From: Treponema bryantii
GTDB taxonomy: Bacteria > Spirochaetota > Spirochaetia > Treponematales > Treponemataceae
Length of the DNA: 64,000 nucleotides
NCBI RefSeq assembly: GCF_900113965.1
Contig: NZ_FORI01000003.1
Location: 186,001 to 250,000 of the forward strand
Direction: 5' to 3'
In this document: positions 15,919-24,386 of the stretch, piece after piece
Layout of the letters: each line of letters opens with the position of its first letter
Numbering within the stretch: the first letter of the stretch is position 1
Notes under the pieces: generated by a model
Told to the model about the DNA's origin: nothing
The model's database searches: none
The model's input: only the letters and a program-made list of their open reading frames with translations
Program-made: the position numbers and the translations under genes

Positions 15919-16170
15919 GGTTTACTTTTTAACCCCCAATACAGCATCCGCCGAAAACTTTTATCAAGTACTTTTTACACATCAAACATCTGTTTGTATG
16001 CACACTCTTTGTACTTACTCAGAGTATAAACCCATATTATAAAAATTAGCAAATAAATTTTTCAAAATTTTGCATAAATTTTAGGGAATTTTGCCGAATT
16101 TGCCGAAAATTTTGCACTTAGTTTGTTTTTTCTCTGTACTTACTGAAAAAGTTGATTTATAATTAGAACC
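15919..16170. promoter_or_regulatory. Divergent control region, ROK gene / GH20-nag operon
   Basis: 252 bp, AT-rich. GTACTTACT occurs twice (16011-16019 and 16136-16144), the second overlapping the GH20 -35 region. CGAAAA followed closely by TTTT occurs twice (from about 15952 and 16104), and AAAATTTTGCA occurs twice. A TATAAT lies at 16158-16163. The repeats are good operator candidates; the assignment to the ROK protein is inference. Confidence 0.5.
16135..16163 (+). promoter_or_regulatory. Predicted promoter of the GH20-nag operon (leaderless type)
   Basis: Weak -35 TGTACT (16135-16140), 17 bp spacer, TATAAT (16158-16163), then TAGAACC and ATG 16171. No SD is present, so initiation at or one base before the AUG is predicted. 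A weak -35 overlapped by a direct repeat suits regulated expression. Confidence 0.5.
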
Positions 16171-17703
16171 ATGAACAGAACAATTACTATTATACCAAGA
16201 CCGCTTTCAATTGAGTACGGTGATAAAACAATAGGCATCTCAAAGAAGTCTGTTTCTATCTGCATCAACGGAGAAACCAGAAACGACATTCACAATACAT
16301 TAAAGACCGCTTTCAAAATTACTGGAATTGATACTTCAGAAAAAGGTCTTCCAGTTTTTGTTGATATCCGTATAAAAGATAACGACGAAAATAACGAAGC
16401 TTATTCTCTCAATATAACTGAAGAAGGAATTCGTATTAAGGCAGAGGGAATAAACGGCGCGTTCTACGGATGTATTAGCGCTGGTCAGATTATTAGTGGC
16501 GCGGACGGAGAACTTCCTCAGGTATCAATTTCTGATAAACCTGTTCACAGCTGGAGAGGCTTCCTTCTTGATACATGCCGTTCTTTCTATAGCACAACCT
16601 TTATAAAGAAAATGCTTGATGCCTGTGCACTTCACAAGCTCAACATTCTTCACTGGCACCTTACAGATGATCAGGGCTGGAGATTTGAAGTACCAGAATA
16701 TCCGCTCCTTACAGAAGTTGGTTCTAAGAGGCAGGACAACACTTTGCCAGAAGCTATCGACGGTTTTTATGATGAAGGAAAAGAAAGCCGCCGCTGGTAT
16801 ACAGATGAAGAAATCAAAGATATTGTACGTTATGCAAAAGAACGCTGCATCAACATTATTCCTGAAGTAGAATTCCCTGGCCACTCCTCTGCCCTTCTTG
16901 CAGCATATCCTGAGTTTGGTTGTACAGGCGGTCCATACCACGTAGAAAACCGCTGGGGTATCTTCCCGGATGTACTTTGTCTTGGAAACGATAAGATTTT
17001 TGATATTTACCAGGCAGCGCTTGAAAAGATTACAAAGCTCTTCCCTTCTGATTATATCCATATTGGTGGAGACGAATGTCCTCACGAAAGATGGGATGTA
17101 TGCCCAAAGTGTCTTGAGCGTATGAAAAAAGAAGGTCTGGATTCAACAGCAGAACTTCAGGCATGGGGAACAACAAAAATAGCTTCTATGGTAGCAGCTC
17201 TCGGAAAAACTCCAATCGGCTGGGATGAAGTTCTTGAAAACAACAAACACAATGCTCTTCCGGCAAATGTAATTGTGCAGAGCTGGCGTGGTATAGAAGG
17301 CGGAATCAAAGCTGCTTCTATGAATCACAAAGTTATTATGTCGCCATGTGAACGCTTCTATCTCAATTTCAAGAATAAAGATTCTTTTGAAGAACCAGGA
17401 AGACTTGGCGTAACAACAACTAAAAAGCTTTACACCTTCTCTCCTGCAGGAAAAGAACTCAAGCTCGAGAATCCGGATCAGAAAAATCTGATTCTTGGTG
17501 GTGAATGTGCCCTGTGGACAGAAAAGCTTCCACACTCACGCAATGCAGAATATCTTCTTTTCCCAAGATTCTGTGCTGCCTCAGAAACACTCTGGCTTCC
17601 GGAAGAAGAAAAAGATTTTGAAGATTTCAAAGTAAGAATAGAATATCATAAAAAATTATTGCATCAGCTGGATTACCGCTTTTATGAAGGAGAACTAGAA
17701 TAG
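16171..17703 (+). CDS. Beta-N-acetylhexosaminidase (GH20)
   Basis: 510 residues. GH20 enzymes remove terminal GlcNAc/GalNAc from oligosaccharides by substrate-assisted catalysis. The diagnostic H-I-G-G-D301-E302 pair is present (polarizing Asp, acid Glu), as are LLDTCRSFYS, HWHLTDDQGWR near residue 165, PEVEFPGHSSA, and the later IGWDEVL and QSWRG active-site segments. An N-terminal GH20b-like domain covers about residues 1-125. No signal peptide is visible, so a cytoplasmic enzyme acting on imported oligosaccharides is inferred. It begins the nagA-nagB-hexokinase operon, with the nagA SD directly after its stop codon. Confidence 0.94.
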   Translation: MNRTITIIPRPLSIEYGDKTIGISKKSVSICINGETRNDIHNTLKTAFKITGIDTSEKGLPVFVDIRIKDNDENNEAYSLNITEEGIRIKAEGINGAFYGCISAGQIISGADGELPQVSISDKPVHSWRGFLLDTCRSFYSTTFIKKMLDACALHKLNILHWHLTDDQGWRFEVPEYPLLTEVGSKRQDNTLPEAIDGFYDEGKESRRWYTDEEIKDIVRYAKERCINIIPEVEFPGHSSALLAAYPEFGCTGGPYHVENRWGIFPDVLCLGNDKIFDIYQAALEKITKLFPSDYIHIGGDECPHERWDVCPKCLERMKKEGLDSTAELQAWGTTKIASMVAALGKTPIGWDEVLENNKHNALPANVIVQSWRGIEGGIKAASMNHKVIMSPCERFYLNFKNKDSFEEPGRLGVTTTKKLYTFSPAGKELKLENPDQKNLILGGECALWTEKLPHSRNAEYLLFPRFCAASETLWLPEEEKDFEDFKVRIEYHKKLLHQLDYRFYEGELE

Positions 17704-17719
17704 GAGGTGTAATGAAATT

Positions 17720-18919
17720 ATGACTATCTGTATTCATAACGGAATCGTTCTTTCAGGACTCACAAGCAACCAACAGCGCTCAGCAGTTCTGGTAGAAGAT
17801 TCTAAGATTAAGGACACTTTCAGCGAAGAACGTTTCTTAAAAATGAACTTTGGACCAGAAGTTCGTTTAATTGATGCAAAAGGAAACTACATAATTCCAG
17901 GCTTAATTGATACTCATATCCATGGTTTCAAGGGACACGGTACAGATACCTGTACTACCGAAGGCATACTTCAGATGTCTAAAGACCTTGCCCAGTATGG
18001 TGTTACAGCTTTTAATCCTACAATGTACCCTTCTGATACAGAAGACATGAAGGCAAAACTAAGAGCAATTGTAGCTGCCATGGGTCACGAAGAAGGTGCA
18101 AAAATCATGGGAGTTCATCTGGAAGGACCTTTTATTTCCCCACATAAACTTGGAGTACAAAGACCAGAAACTGTAAAACTTCCAGACTGCGCTCTTATGG
18201 ATGAGCTTTGGGAAGCAGCAGAAGGCCATATTGTAAACATGACAGTAGCGCCTGAGTTAAAAGGAATGCGCGAGCTTGCCCTTCACTGTATCGAAAAAGG
18301 AATTATTCTGCAGGCAGGACATACTAATGCTGAATACGAAAACATAGTTGAAGGCATTCAGGTTGGTATTCTTCACTCTACACATTTCTTTAATGCCATG
18401 AGCCAGCTTCATCACAGAAACCCTGGAGCTGTAGGCGCAATTCTTATTCATCCGGAAATGTCATGTGAGATCATTGCAGACGGTGTTCATGTACACCCAG
18501 ATCTTTTCAAACTGCTTGGCCGCGATAAAAACCGCGCACAGATTGTTCTTGTTACTGATGCTCTTACGCCAACAGAACAGAAAGGTGAACATCTTTTTGC
18601 AAATGGCGAAGAAGTAGTTTTCAAAGACGGCTGTTTCCACCGTAAGGCAGATGACGTAATTGCAGGTTCATCTCTTACAATGAAAAAGGCCATTAAGAAT
18701 ATCGTACAGTTCGGATACCCTCTTACAGATGCAATAAAGTTTGCATGTGTAAACCCTGCCCGCATAATGAAATACACACACAAGGGAATTCTTTCTCCAA
18801 CCTACGACAGCGATATTCTGGTAATGGATAAACTGTTCAGCATTAAGCTGGTTATGATTGAAGGCAAAATTGTCAAAAATAAACTGGAGGACAACAATGA
18901 GACTGATAATAAAAAATAA
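17720..18919 (+). CDS. nagA: N-acetylglucosamine-6-phosphate deacetylase
   Basis: 399 residues of the amidohydrolase superfamily. It converts GlcNAc-6-P to GlcN-6-P plus acetate. Seen: D-T-H-I-H-G metal motif near residue 60, HLEGPF with the catalytic-site Glu, AGHTNA, THFFNAM, ADGVHVHP and the late VTDAL Asp. The HIHG motif resembles the two-metal Gram-positive type rather than the E. coli form. Strong AGGAGGTG 10 bp before ATG 17720; an ATG at 17712 closes after three codons. It overlaps nagB by 23 bp, implying coupled translation. Confidence 0.95.
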   Translation: MTICIHNGIVLSGLTSNQQRSAVLVEDSKIKDTFSEERFLKMNFGPEVRLIDAKGNYIIPGLIDTHIHGFKGHGTDTCTTEGILQMSKDLAQYGVTAFNPTMYPSDTEDMKAKLRAIVAAMGHEEGAKIMGVHLEGPFISPHKLGVQRPETVKLPDCALMDELWEAAEGHIVNMTVAPELKGMRELALHCIEKGIILQAGHTNAEYENIVEGIQVGILHSTHFFNAMSQLHHRNPGAVGAILIHPEMSCEIIADGVHVHPDLFKLLGRDKNRAQIVLVTDALTPTEQKGEHLFANGEEVVFKDGCFHRKADDVIAGSSLTMKKAIKNIVQFGYPLTDAIKFACVNPARIMKYTHKGILSPTYDSDILVMDKLFSIKLVMIEGKIVKNKLEDNNETDNKK

Positions 18920-19718
18920 TTACAACGAATGCGCTAAGTGGACTGCAGATTATATTGCAGGAAAAATTAAAGCTGCCGCACCAACAAAAGAAAAACCTTT
19001 TGTTCTCGGTCTGCCAACTGGAAGTACTCCTCTTGGTGTTTATGCACGTTTAATTGAGCTCTACCAGAAAAAGCTGATTTCTTTCGAGAATGTAATCACC
19101 TTCAACATGGACGAGTATTCAGGTCTCGATGAAACAAATCCACAGAGCTATCATTACTTTATGTGGCATAATTTCTTCAGCAAAATCGACATCAAGAAAG
19201 AGAATGTTCATATTCTTGATGGAACAGCTCCAGATCCACAGAAAGAATGCCAGCATTATGAAGATATGATTAAGGCCGCAGGCGGAATCGACCTCTTCCT
19301 TGGAGGCTGTGGAAACGACGGTCACATTGCCTTTAATGAACCGGGCTCATCCCTCACTTCAAGAACAAGAATTAAAACTCTCACAGAAGATACAATTGTA
19401 GCTAATGCACGCTTCTTTGACGGCGACTGCAATAAAGTTCCAAAGACTGCACTCACTGTAGGAATTGGAACAATTACAGATGCAAAAGAAGTTTTGATTA
19501 TGATGACAGGACTTTCAAAGGCAGACGCACTTCAGCATGCCGTAGAAGAATCTGTTTCTCAGATGTGGCCTGTTACAATTCTTCAGATGCACAGAAGCGC
19601 AATCTTAATTGCAGATGATGCATGTACAGACAAGCTTCGCGTAGGAACTGTTAAATACTTCAGCGGTATTGAAGCAAAGATCACAGATTCATACGAAGCA
19701 CTTTTTTCTGACAAATAA
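18897..19718 (+). CDS. nagB: Glucosamine-6-phosphate deaminase
   Basis: 273 residues from ATG 18897, chosen for CTGGAGG 6 bp upstream and the typical start MRLIIKNNY; the frame extends back to 18858 but would lie deeper inside nagA. Converts GlcN-6-P to fructose-6-P and ammonia, feeding glycolysis. Motifs match E. coli NagB closely: GLPTGSTPLGVY, FNMDEY (catalytic Asp), GNDGHIAFNEPGSS (catalytic-site Asp and His) and SRTRIKTL. Length is normal (266-275). It follows nagA and precedes the hexokinase gene by 15 bp. Confidence 0.96.
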   Translation: MRLIIKNNYNECAKWTADYIAGKIKAAAPTKEKPFVLGLPTGSTPLGVYARLIELYQKKLISFENVITFNMDEYSGLDETNPQSYHYFMWHNFFSKIDIKKENVHILDGTAPDPQKECQHYEDMIKAAGGIDLFLGGCGNDGHIAFNEPGSSLTSRTRIKTLTEDTIVANARFFDGDCNKVPKTALTVGIGTITDAKEVLIMMTGLSKADALQHAVEESVSQMWPVTILQMHRSAILIADDACTDKLRVGTVKYFSGIEAKITDSYEALFSDK

Positions 19719-19733
19719 TTAGCGGAGTTATAT

Positions 19734-20933
19734 ATGAATATCAAAGACGAGGCTCAGAACTTTCTCAAAAATCATAATTTTTCTGTAGAAATTGCAGACA
19801 ATCTTCATCAGAAAATCATTGATGATATGAATAAAGGTCTTACCAGCGGCGGCGCAGATCAGGCTATGATTAAGGCTGGAAGTGCAGCAGTTCGTTCAAT
19901 TAATGAAGGAGAAGCTGTAATTGTAATTGATGCCGGAGGAACAAACTTCCGCTCAAGCCTCGTCACAAAAACTAAAGACGGCATTGAAATATCTGATTTC
20001 CAGAAAACTTCAATGCCTGCAATAGACAGAGAATTATCTAAAAATGAATTCTACTGCGCTATTGCACAGAACATTTCCCGTCTAAAAGACCGCTCAGATA
20101 AAATCAGTTTCTGCTTCAGCTATGCAATGGCCATTACAGAAGACGGAGACGGAAAAATTATCCGCTTCTCAAAAGAAGTAAAAGCCGCAGAGGCCGTAGG
20201 AACTTATCTTGGAAAAGAACTGATGGCAGAACTCAAAATGCAGGGCTGGACTAAAATCAAGAGAATAAACGTTCTCAATGATACTACTGCCCTTCTGCTT
20301 TCAAGCTTTGTTGGTCCTGCAGACAAAAAATGGGGTGCTCATATTGCGTTCATTCTTGGAACAGGAATGAACAGTGCCTACATCGCAGACAAACGCATTA
20401 TCGTAACAGAATGCGGAATGTTCACACATCTTCCACAAAGTGATTTTGATAAGATTGTCTGCGCCAACACTGCACAGCCGAATCAGTCTCTTCTGGAAAA
20501 AATGTGTTCAGGAGCCTATCTTGGAGACATTGCCACAGAGATGGTAAAAGCCGCAGCAAAAGAAGGATTTTTCTCTTCTGAGTTTACCGCCCCTGAGCAT
20601 TTTGAAACAAAAGATTTTGATAAATATTTCGCAAAAGAAGAGGAAGAACTTTCACCGGACGAATTGAAATTAAAAGAGCTCTTTTATGCAATTATTACCC
20701 GTTCGGCAAAACTTTCTGCTGCCACAATTTACGCCGCAGCCCTCTGTTCAGACAAAGAAAAAGGAGAGCTTCCTATTTGTATTACCTGTAACGGCAGCAC
20801 ATTCTGGAAAACTCCCCTTCTAAAAGAGACCACCGAAGCCGAACTAAAAGCCCTGCTCCAGCAGCCTTTCGAAATTATTCAGATAGACGACGACATCACA
20901 AAAGGAAGCTTTGCCGCCGCGTTTATCGATTAG
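19734..20933 (+). CDS. Hexokinase-family sugar kinase
   Basis: 399 residues. The fold is the eukaryote-type hexokinase family also found in treponemes, not a ROK glucokinase. Visible: phosphate-1 motif VIDAGGTNFRSS near residue 64, a sugar-binding region FCFSYAMAI..GKIIRFSKEVKA, the catalytic Asp in VLNDTTALL, and LGTGMNSAYIA. It phosphorylates a hexose with ATP in the cytoplasm. As the last gene of GH20-nagA-nagB it probably makes GlcNAc-6-P (or glucose-6-P); this is inferred from position. GCGGAG lies before ATG 19734. Its stop is only 2 bp from the stop of the convergent GH94 gene. Confidence 0.88.
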   Translation: MNIKDEAQNFLKNHNFSVEIADNLHQKIIDDMNKGLTSGGADQAMIKAGSAAVRSINEGEAVIVIDAGGTNFRSSLVTKTKDGIEISDFQKTSMPAIDRELSKNEFYCAIAQNISRLKDRSDKISFCFSYAMAITEDGDGKIIRFSKEVKAAEAVGTYLGKELMAELKMQGWTKIKRINVLNDTTALLLSSFVGPADKKWGAHIAFILGTGMNSAYIADKRIIVTECGMFTHLPQSDFDKIVCANTAQPNQSLLEKMCSGAYLGDIATEMVKAAAKEGFFSSEFTAPEHFETKDFDKYFAKEEEELSPDELKLKELFYAIITRSAKLSAATIYAAALCSDKEKGELPICITCNGSTFWKTPLLKETTEAELKALLQQPFEIIQIDDDITKGSFAAAFID

Positions 20934-20935
20934 AC

Positions 20936-23362
20936 TTATACACGCTCAATTGGGAATGATTTAGCATCCTTACCCATGTAAGCTACAATCTTAGAACCGT
21001 CTTTCAGGGCTCCAACTGGGATTACTGCAGCATCAAGGCGTTTTCCGTCTACTTCAAGGTACTCAATACCTTTGCAAACGTGCTGTGGGTTCTTTACTTC
21101 AATATGAAGATTCATACCACGCCAGCGGCGTTCTACTGTGTAGCCATCCCAGTCGTGCTTGATACACGGATCAATCAAAAGACCATCATACTGTGGCTTA
21201 ATACCAAGCATGTACTGAGTAATTGCATAGTAAGACCATGTACCGGCTCCAGAAAGCCATGATGTACGTGTATTACCAGGTCTCTTAGAGAATGTAGAGT
21301 AAGTTGTCTGTCCTACTACATATGGTTCACTCTGGCGGATTTCTGCCTTGTCGTTATATGCAGCCGGGATAGATGCTTTACAGTACTCGTAAGCACGGTC
21401 ACCGTTTCCAAGCATAGTTTCTGCAATTACACCCCACCCCTGAGTATGGTTGAAGATACCAGCATTTTCCTTAATACCAGGAAGGAATACTACAGAAGAC
21501 ATGATGTCGCTTCTTGTCTTTACAAATGGAGGCGCACAGAGCATAAGACCATAAGGTGTAGCAAGTTTTTCTTTTACAGATTCCATACAGATGCGAGCCT
21601 GTTCTGCAGTTGCAGCAGAAGACATAACAGCCCAAACCTGAGTATTAAAATAAATCTGTCCTTCTTCGATTGTATGAGTTCCGTAAACAGTTCCATCCTC
21701 GCCTACAGCCCAGATAAACCACTTACCGTCCCAGCACTTCTTCTGAATGTTAGCATCAAGAGTATCGCGCTCTTTCAAAGCCCAGGCTGCTTCGTCCTTC
21801 TTTCCGAGGCGCTCAGAAATATCAGCATAAGTTGTAAGCCCAAGGCGCAACTGGAATGCTACGAACAAAGATTCACCATGATAGCCGAGCTTAAGACAGT
21901 CATTCCAGTCTGCAAGAAGTCCGCAAGGAAGACCATCAGCACCCATTCTCTCAAGATTGAATTCGAGGGCACGCTTAAGGTGTCCGTATACAGTAGCTTC
22001 TCCGCCATCAGCGTAAGGAACTACCTTGTTATAGAAATCAAAGTTTCCAGATTCTGCTACATAGCAAGGAACTGCATTGAAGAACCATTCACAGTCATCT
22101 GAACGGAACTCTTCTGGCTTTGGAGCCTTTTCATGACCAGCGTTGAAGTCCTTAGAAATTACAGGAACAGCACCACCATTCTGGCACTGGCCGGAAATCA
22201 TGCGAACCAAGCGTTCTTCTGCTTCCTGAGGGATTGCAGCAGAAACACCAAGAATATCCTGTACAGAGTCGCGGTATCCAAGACCATCGCGTTCTCCGTT
22301 GTATACGAGTGAAGCTGCACGAGACCACGCAAAAGTGATAAGACAGTTATAAAGTCCCCAAACATTTACTGTATGGTTAATATCTTCATCTGGAGTAATA
22401 GCCTTGTATGAACCAAGCTTTGCATGCCAGTTAGCAACAAGCTTTTCAAACTCTTCATCAGCACGTTTGAATGTACCGAATTCATTTACAATTTTCTGTC
22501 CAACTGCAAGAGCATCGTCAATACCAAGCATCAGCATGATTTCTTTAGTCTCACCAGGCTTAAGTTCAAGATCCCCCTGAACAGTACCACAAGAGTTATC
22601 ACCAAATGCTTCAGAGTTTGTACAAGCACCATCAACAACAGCCTTTGGATGCTCGTAAGAACCGTATGTACCAATAAATGCTTCACGGCTTGTATCAAAA
22701 CCAGTCATTGGAGTACCTACAAGGGCAACCCACTGACTCATATAAGCTCCACCTACTTCATATTCAGGGTGCTGGATGTAAAGGTTATCTTGAATAGAAT
22801 AACGGAGAAGATTATCCCCTACTTTCTCCCCCTTTACAATGAACAGAGAGTACTGAAGATTTACCTGATCCTGAGTTGTATTCCACTGGTTTGCAAATTC
22901 ACAGTATGAGAATACACGGATTTTACGGGTTTTATCAGATGTATTTGTAACCTTAAGACGCCAGTATTCAAAGTTCTGTCCGAGTGGAACATAATACTTT
23001 GTCTCGCTCTTAATTCCCTTATATTCAGAAGTAATTGTAGTATAAGCTGTACCATGGCGGCACTCACTCTTATACTGATCAAGAGGCTTACCTACAGGCT
23101 GCCATGAAGCAGACCAGAAGTCTCCATCTTCCTGATCACGAAGATAGAAATAACGGCCCGGCTGATCCATTGGAACCGCATTAAAACGAAGACGCATAAA
23201 TCGTCCCTGAGCACCAGACTTATAAAAACCATAACCACCGGCATTGTTTGTAATTACAGCACCATATACTGTAGAACCAAGATAATTGCTCCAGCTGGTA
23301 GGAGTGTCCGGACGTGTGATAACATATTCTGCGTTATCATCATCAAAATAACCGTATTTCAT
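20936..23362 (-). CDS. GH94 disaccharide phosphorylase (chitobiose/cellobiose type)
   Basis: 808 residues from ATG 23362 (AAGGAAGG upstream; start MKYGYFDDDNAEYVI). GH94 phosphorylases split beta-linked disaccharides with phosphate to give a sugar-1-phosphate and a free sugar. The catalytic Asp488 lies in A-D-W-N-D-C-L; TWSYYA, GLLIDPCIKHDWDG and YTVERRWRG are typical of the catalytic and C-terminal regions. It resembles both cellobiose and N,N'-diacetylchitobiose phosphorylases, and the GlcNAc operon next door makes chitobiose attractive, but sequence alone does not decide. It is downstream of ABC system 2 but separated by a terminator, with its own operator-like palindrome. Confidence 0.9.
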   Translation of the reverse strand: MKYGYFDDDNAEYVITRPDTPTSWSNYLGSTVYGAVITNNAGGYGFYKSGAQGRFMRLRFNAVPMDQPGRYFYLRDQEDGDFWSASWQPVGKPLDQYKSECRHGTAYTTITSEYKGIKSETKYYVPLGQNFEYWRLKVTNTSDKTRKIRVFSYCEFANQWNTTQDQVNLQYSLFIVKGEKVGDNLLRYSIQDNLYIQHPEYEVGGAYMSQWVALVGTPMTGFDTSREAFIGTYGSYEHPKAVVDGACTNSEAFGDNSCGTVQGDLELKPGETKEIMLMLGIDDALAVGQKIVNEFGTFKRADEEFEKLVANWHAKLGSYKAITPDEDINHTVNVWGLYNCLITFAWSRAASLVYNGERDGLGYRDSVQDILGVSAAIPQEAEERLVRMISGQCQNGGAVPVISKDFNAGHEKAPKPEEFRSDDCEWFFNAVPCYVAESGNFDFYNKVVPYADGGEATVYGHLKRALEFNLERMGADGLPCGLLADWNDCLKLGYHGESLFVAFQLRLGLTTYADISERLGKKDEAAWALKERDTLDANIQKKCWDGKWFIWAVGEDGTVYGTHTIEEGQIYFNTQVWAVMSSAATAEQARICMESVKEKLATPYGLMLCAPPFVKTRSDIMSSVVFLPGIKENAGIFNHTQGWGVIAETMLGNGDRAYEYCKASIPAAYNDKAEIRQSEPYVVGQTTYSTFSKRPGNTRTSWLSGAGTWSYYAITQYMLGIKPQYDGLLIDPCIKHDWDGYTVERRWRGMNLHIEVKNPQHVCKGIEYLEVDGKRLDAAVIPVGALKDGSKIVAYMGKDAKSFPIERV

Positions 23363-23406
23363 TTTTACCTTCCTTTTATGAGGCACAAACATTTCCGCAA
23401 TTTTAC

Positions 23407-23418
23407 GAAAACGTTTTC
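23407..23418. promoter_or_regulatory. Operator-like palindrome upstream of the GH94 gene
   Basis: Perfect 12-bp palindrome GAAAACGTTTTC, part of CGAAAACGTTTTCTC. It lies 45 bp upstream of the GH94 start. A TATAAA at 23438-23433 (minus) is a possible -10 with no good -35. The central CG palindrome is typical of LacI/CcpA-class sites. Confidence 0.5.
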
Positions 23419-23484
23419 TCTCTCTTCATAACTTTATAACAACTTTTAAAACAAGTCCATAAAGGATTTTCTCTATACTTAAAA

Positions 23485-23521
23485 AAAAAGCATCTGGTTT
23501 GTATTCCGCCAGATGCTTTTT
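23485..23521 (-). terminator. Terminator after ABC system 2 permease genes
   Basis: 13-bp arms AAAAAGCATCTGG (23485-23497) and CCAGATGCTTTTT (23509-23521). Minus-strand reading ends in a run of nine T, so it should stop the ABC operon before the GH94 gene. Confidence 0.8.
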
Positions 23522-23543
23522 AAGTTGAATTTCTATTAAAAAA

Positions 23544-24386
23544 TTAACCTTTTACAGAACCCATAGCAACACCAGCTACGATGTACTTAGAAAGGAACAA
23601 GTACACAACGATAAGTGGAAGTGCTGTAAGTGTAAGTCCAAGATATACGCTACCATATTCAGTACGGTAAATATCACCACGAAGGAGAGATACCATGATT
23701 GGAAGTGTATATTTATCCTGCTTTGTAAGAAGAATAAGTGGCTTGAACAAGTCGTTCCAGCTTGTTACGAAACTGAAGATTGCCTGTGTAGCAATAGCTG
23801 GTTTCATAATTGGAAGAACGATTACATTGAATGTAAAGAACTCTTTTGCACCATCAATACGAGCTGATTCAACCAGTGATGGAGAAACAGAAGGCTTCAT
23901 ATACTGACGCATAAAGAATACAAGGCTAGGAGCTGCAATAGCTGGCAGAATCAACATAAGGAATCTGTTAGTCATGTGAATCTTATATACCATCTGATAG
24001 AAACCAATGATAGTGATTGTTGCAGGAATCATCATGATAGCCATGATGAAGCTGAAGAATGCATTCTTAAGTTTCCAGTCATACATTACAAGTGCATAAG
24101 CTGTAAGAGTTGAGAAGTACAATGTAATACCTGTAATACCACAAGAAACAAGCAGAGAGTTCAAGAAACCTTTTGCAGGATTAAAACTCTTAGATGTAAG
24201 AACCTTCCAGTTATTGAAAAGATACTTAGATGGAATGAATGAAACCGCATGCTGCTGGATTTCGTATGTAGAACGTGTTGAGTTTACAAACATGATTATG
24301 AAAGGCATTATACTCAAGATAGAAAGTATAATACAAACAATCATAATAAGTACTTTATAGATAGCTACGTTTGACTTGTTATTCAT
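23544..24386 (-). CDS. Sugar ABC transporter permease (MalG/CUT1 type), system 2
   Basis: 280 residues from ATG 24386, which has AAGGAGTT upstream and overlaps the stop of the preceding permease gene by 8 bp (ATGAATAA). Six transmembrane helices, normal MalG length, and the EAA loop LVESARIDGAKEFFTFNVIVLP. It pairs with the next permease to form the membrane pore of a carbohydrate importer. No ATPase gene is present in the operon. The linked GH94 gene suggests a beta-linked disaccharide or short oligosaccharide as substrate. Confidence 0.9.
   Translation of the reverse strand: MNNKSNVAIYKVLIMIVCIILSILSIMPFIIMFVNSTRSTYEIQQHAVSFIPSKYLFNNWKVLTSKSFNPAKGFLNSLLVSCGITGITLYFSTLTAYALVMYDWKLKNAFFSFIMAIMMIPATITIIGFYQMVYKIHMTNRFLMLILPAIAAPSLVFFMRQYMKPSVSPSLVESARIDGAKEFFTFNVIVLPIMKPAIATQAIFSFVTSWNDLFKPLILLTKQDKYTLPIMVSLLRGDIYRTEYGSVYLGLTLTALPLIVVYLFLSKYIVAGVAMGSVKG

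Noticed and set aside
16164-16170. glmS-type or other riboswitch upstream of the nag operon
   Set aside because: The -10 box lies 7 bp before the ATG, leaving no leader.
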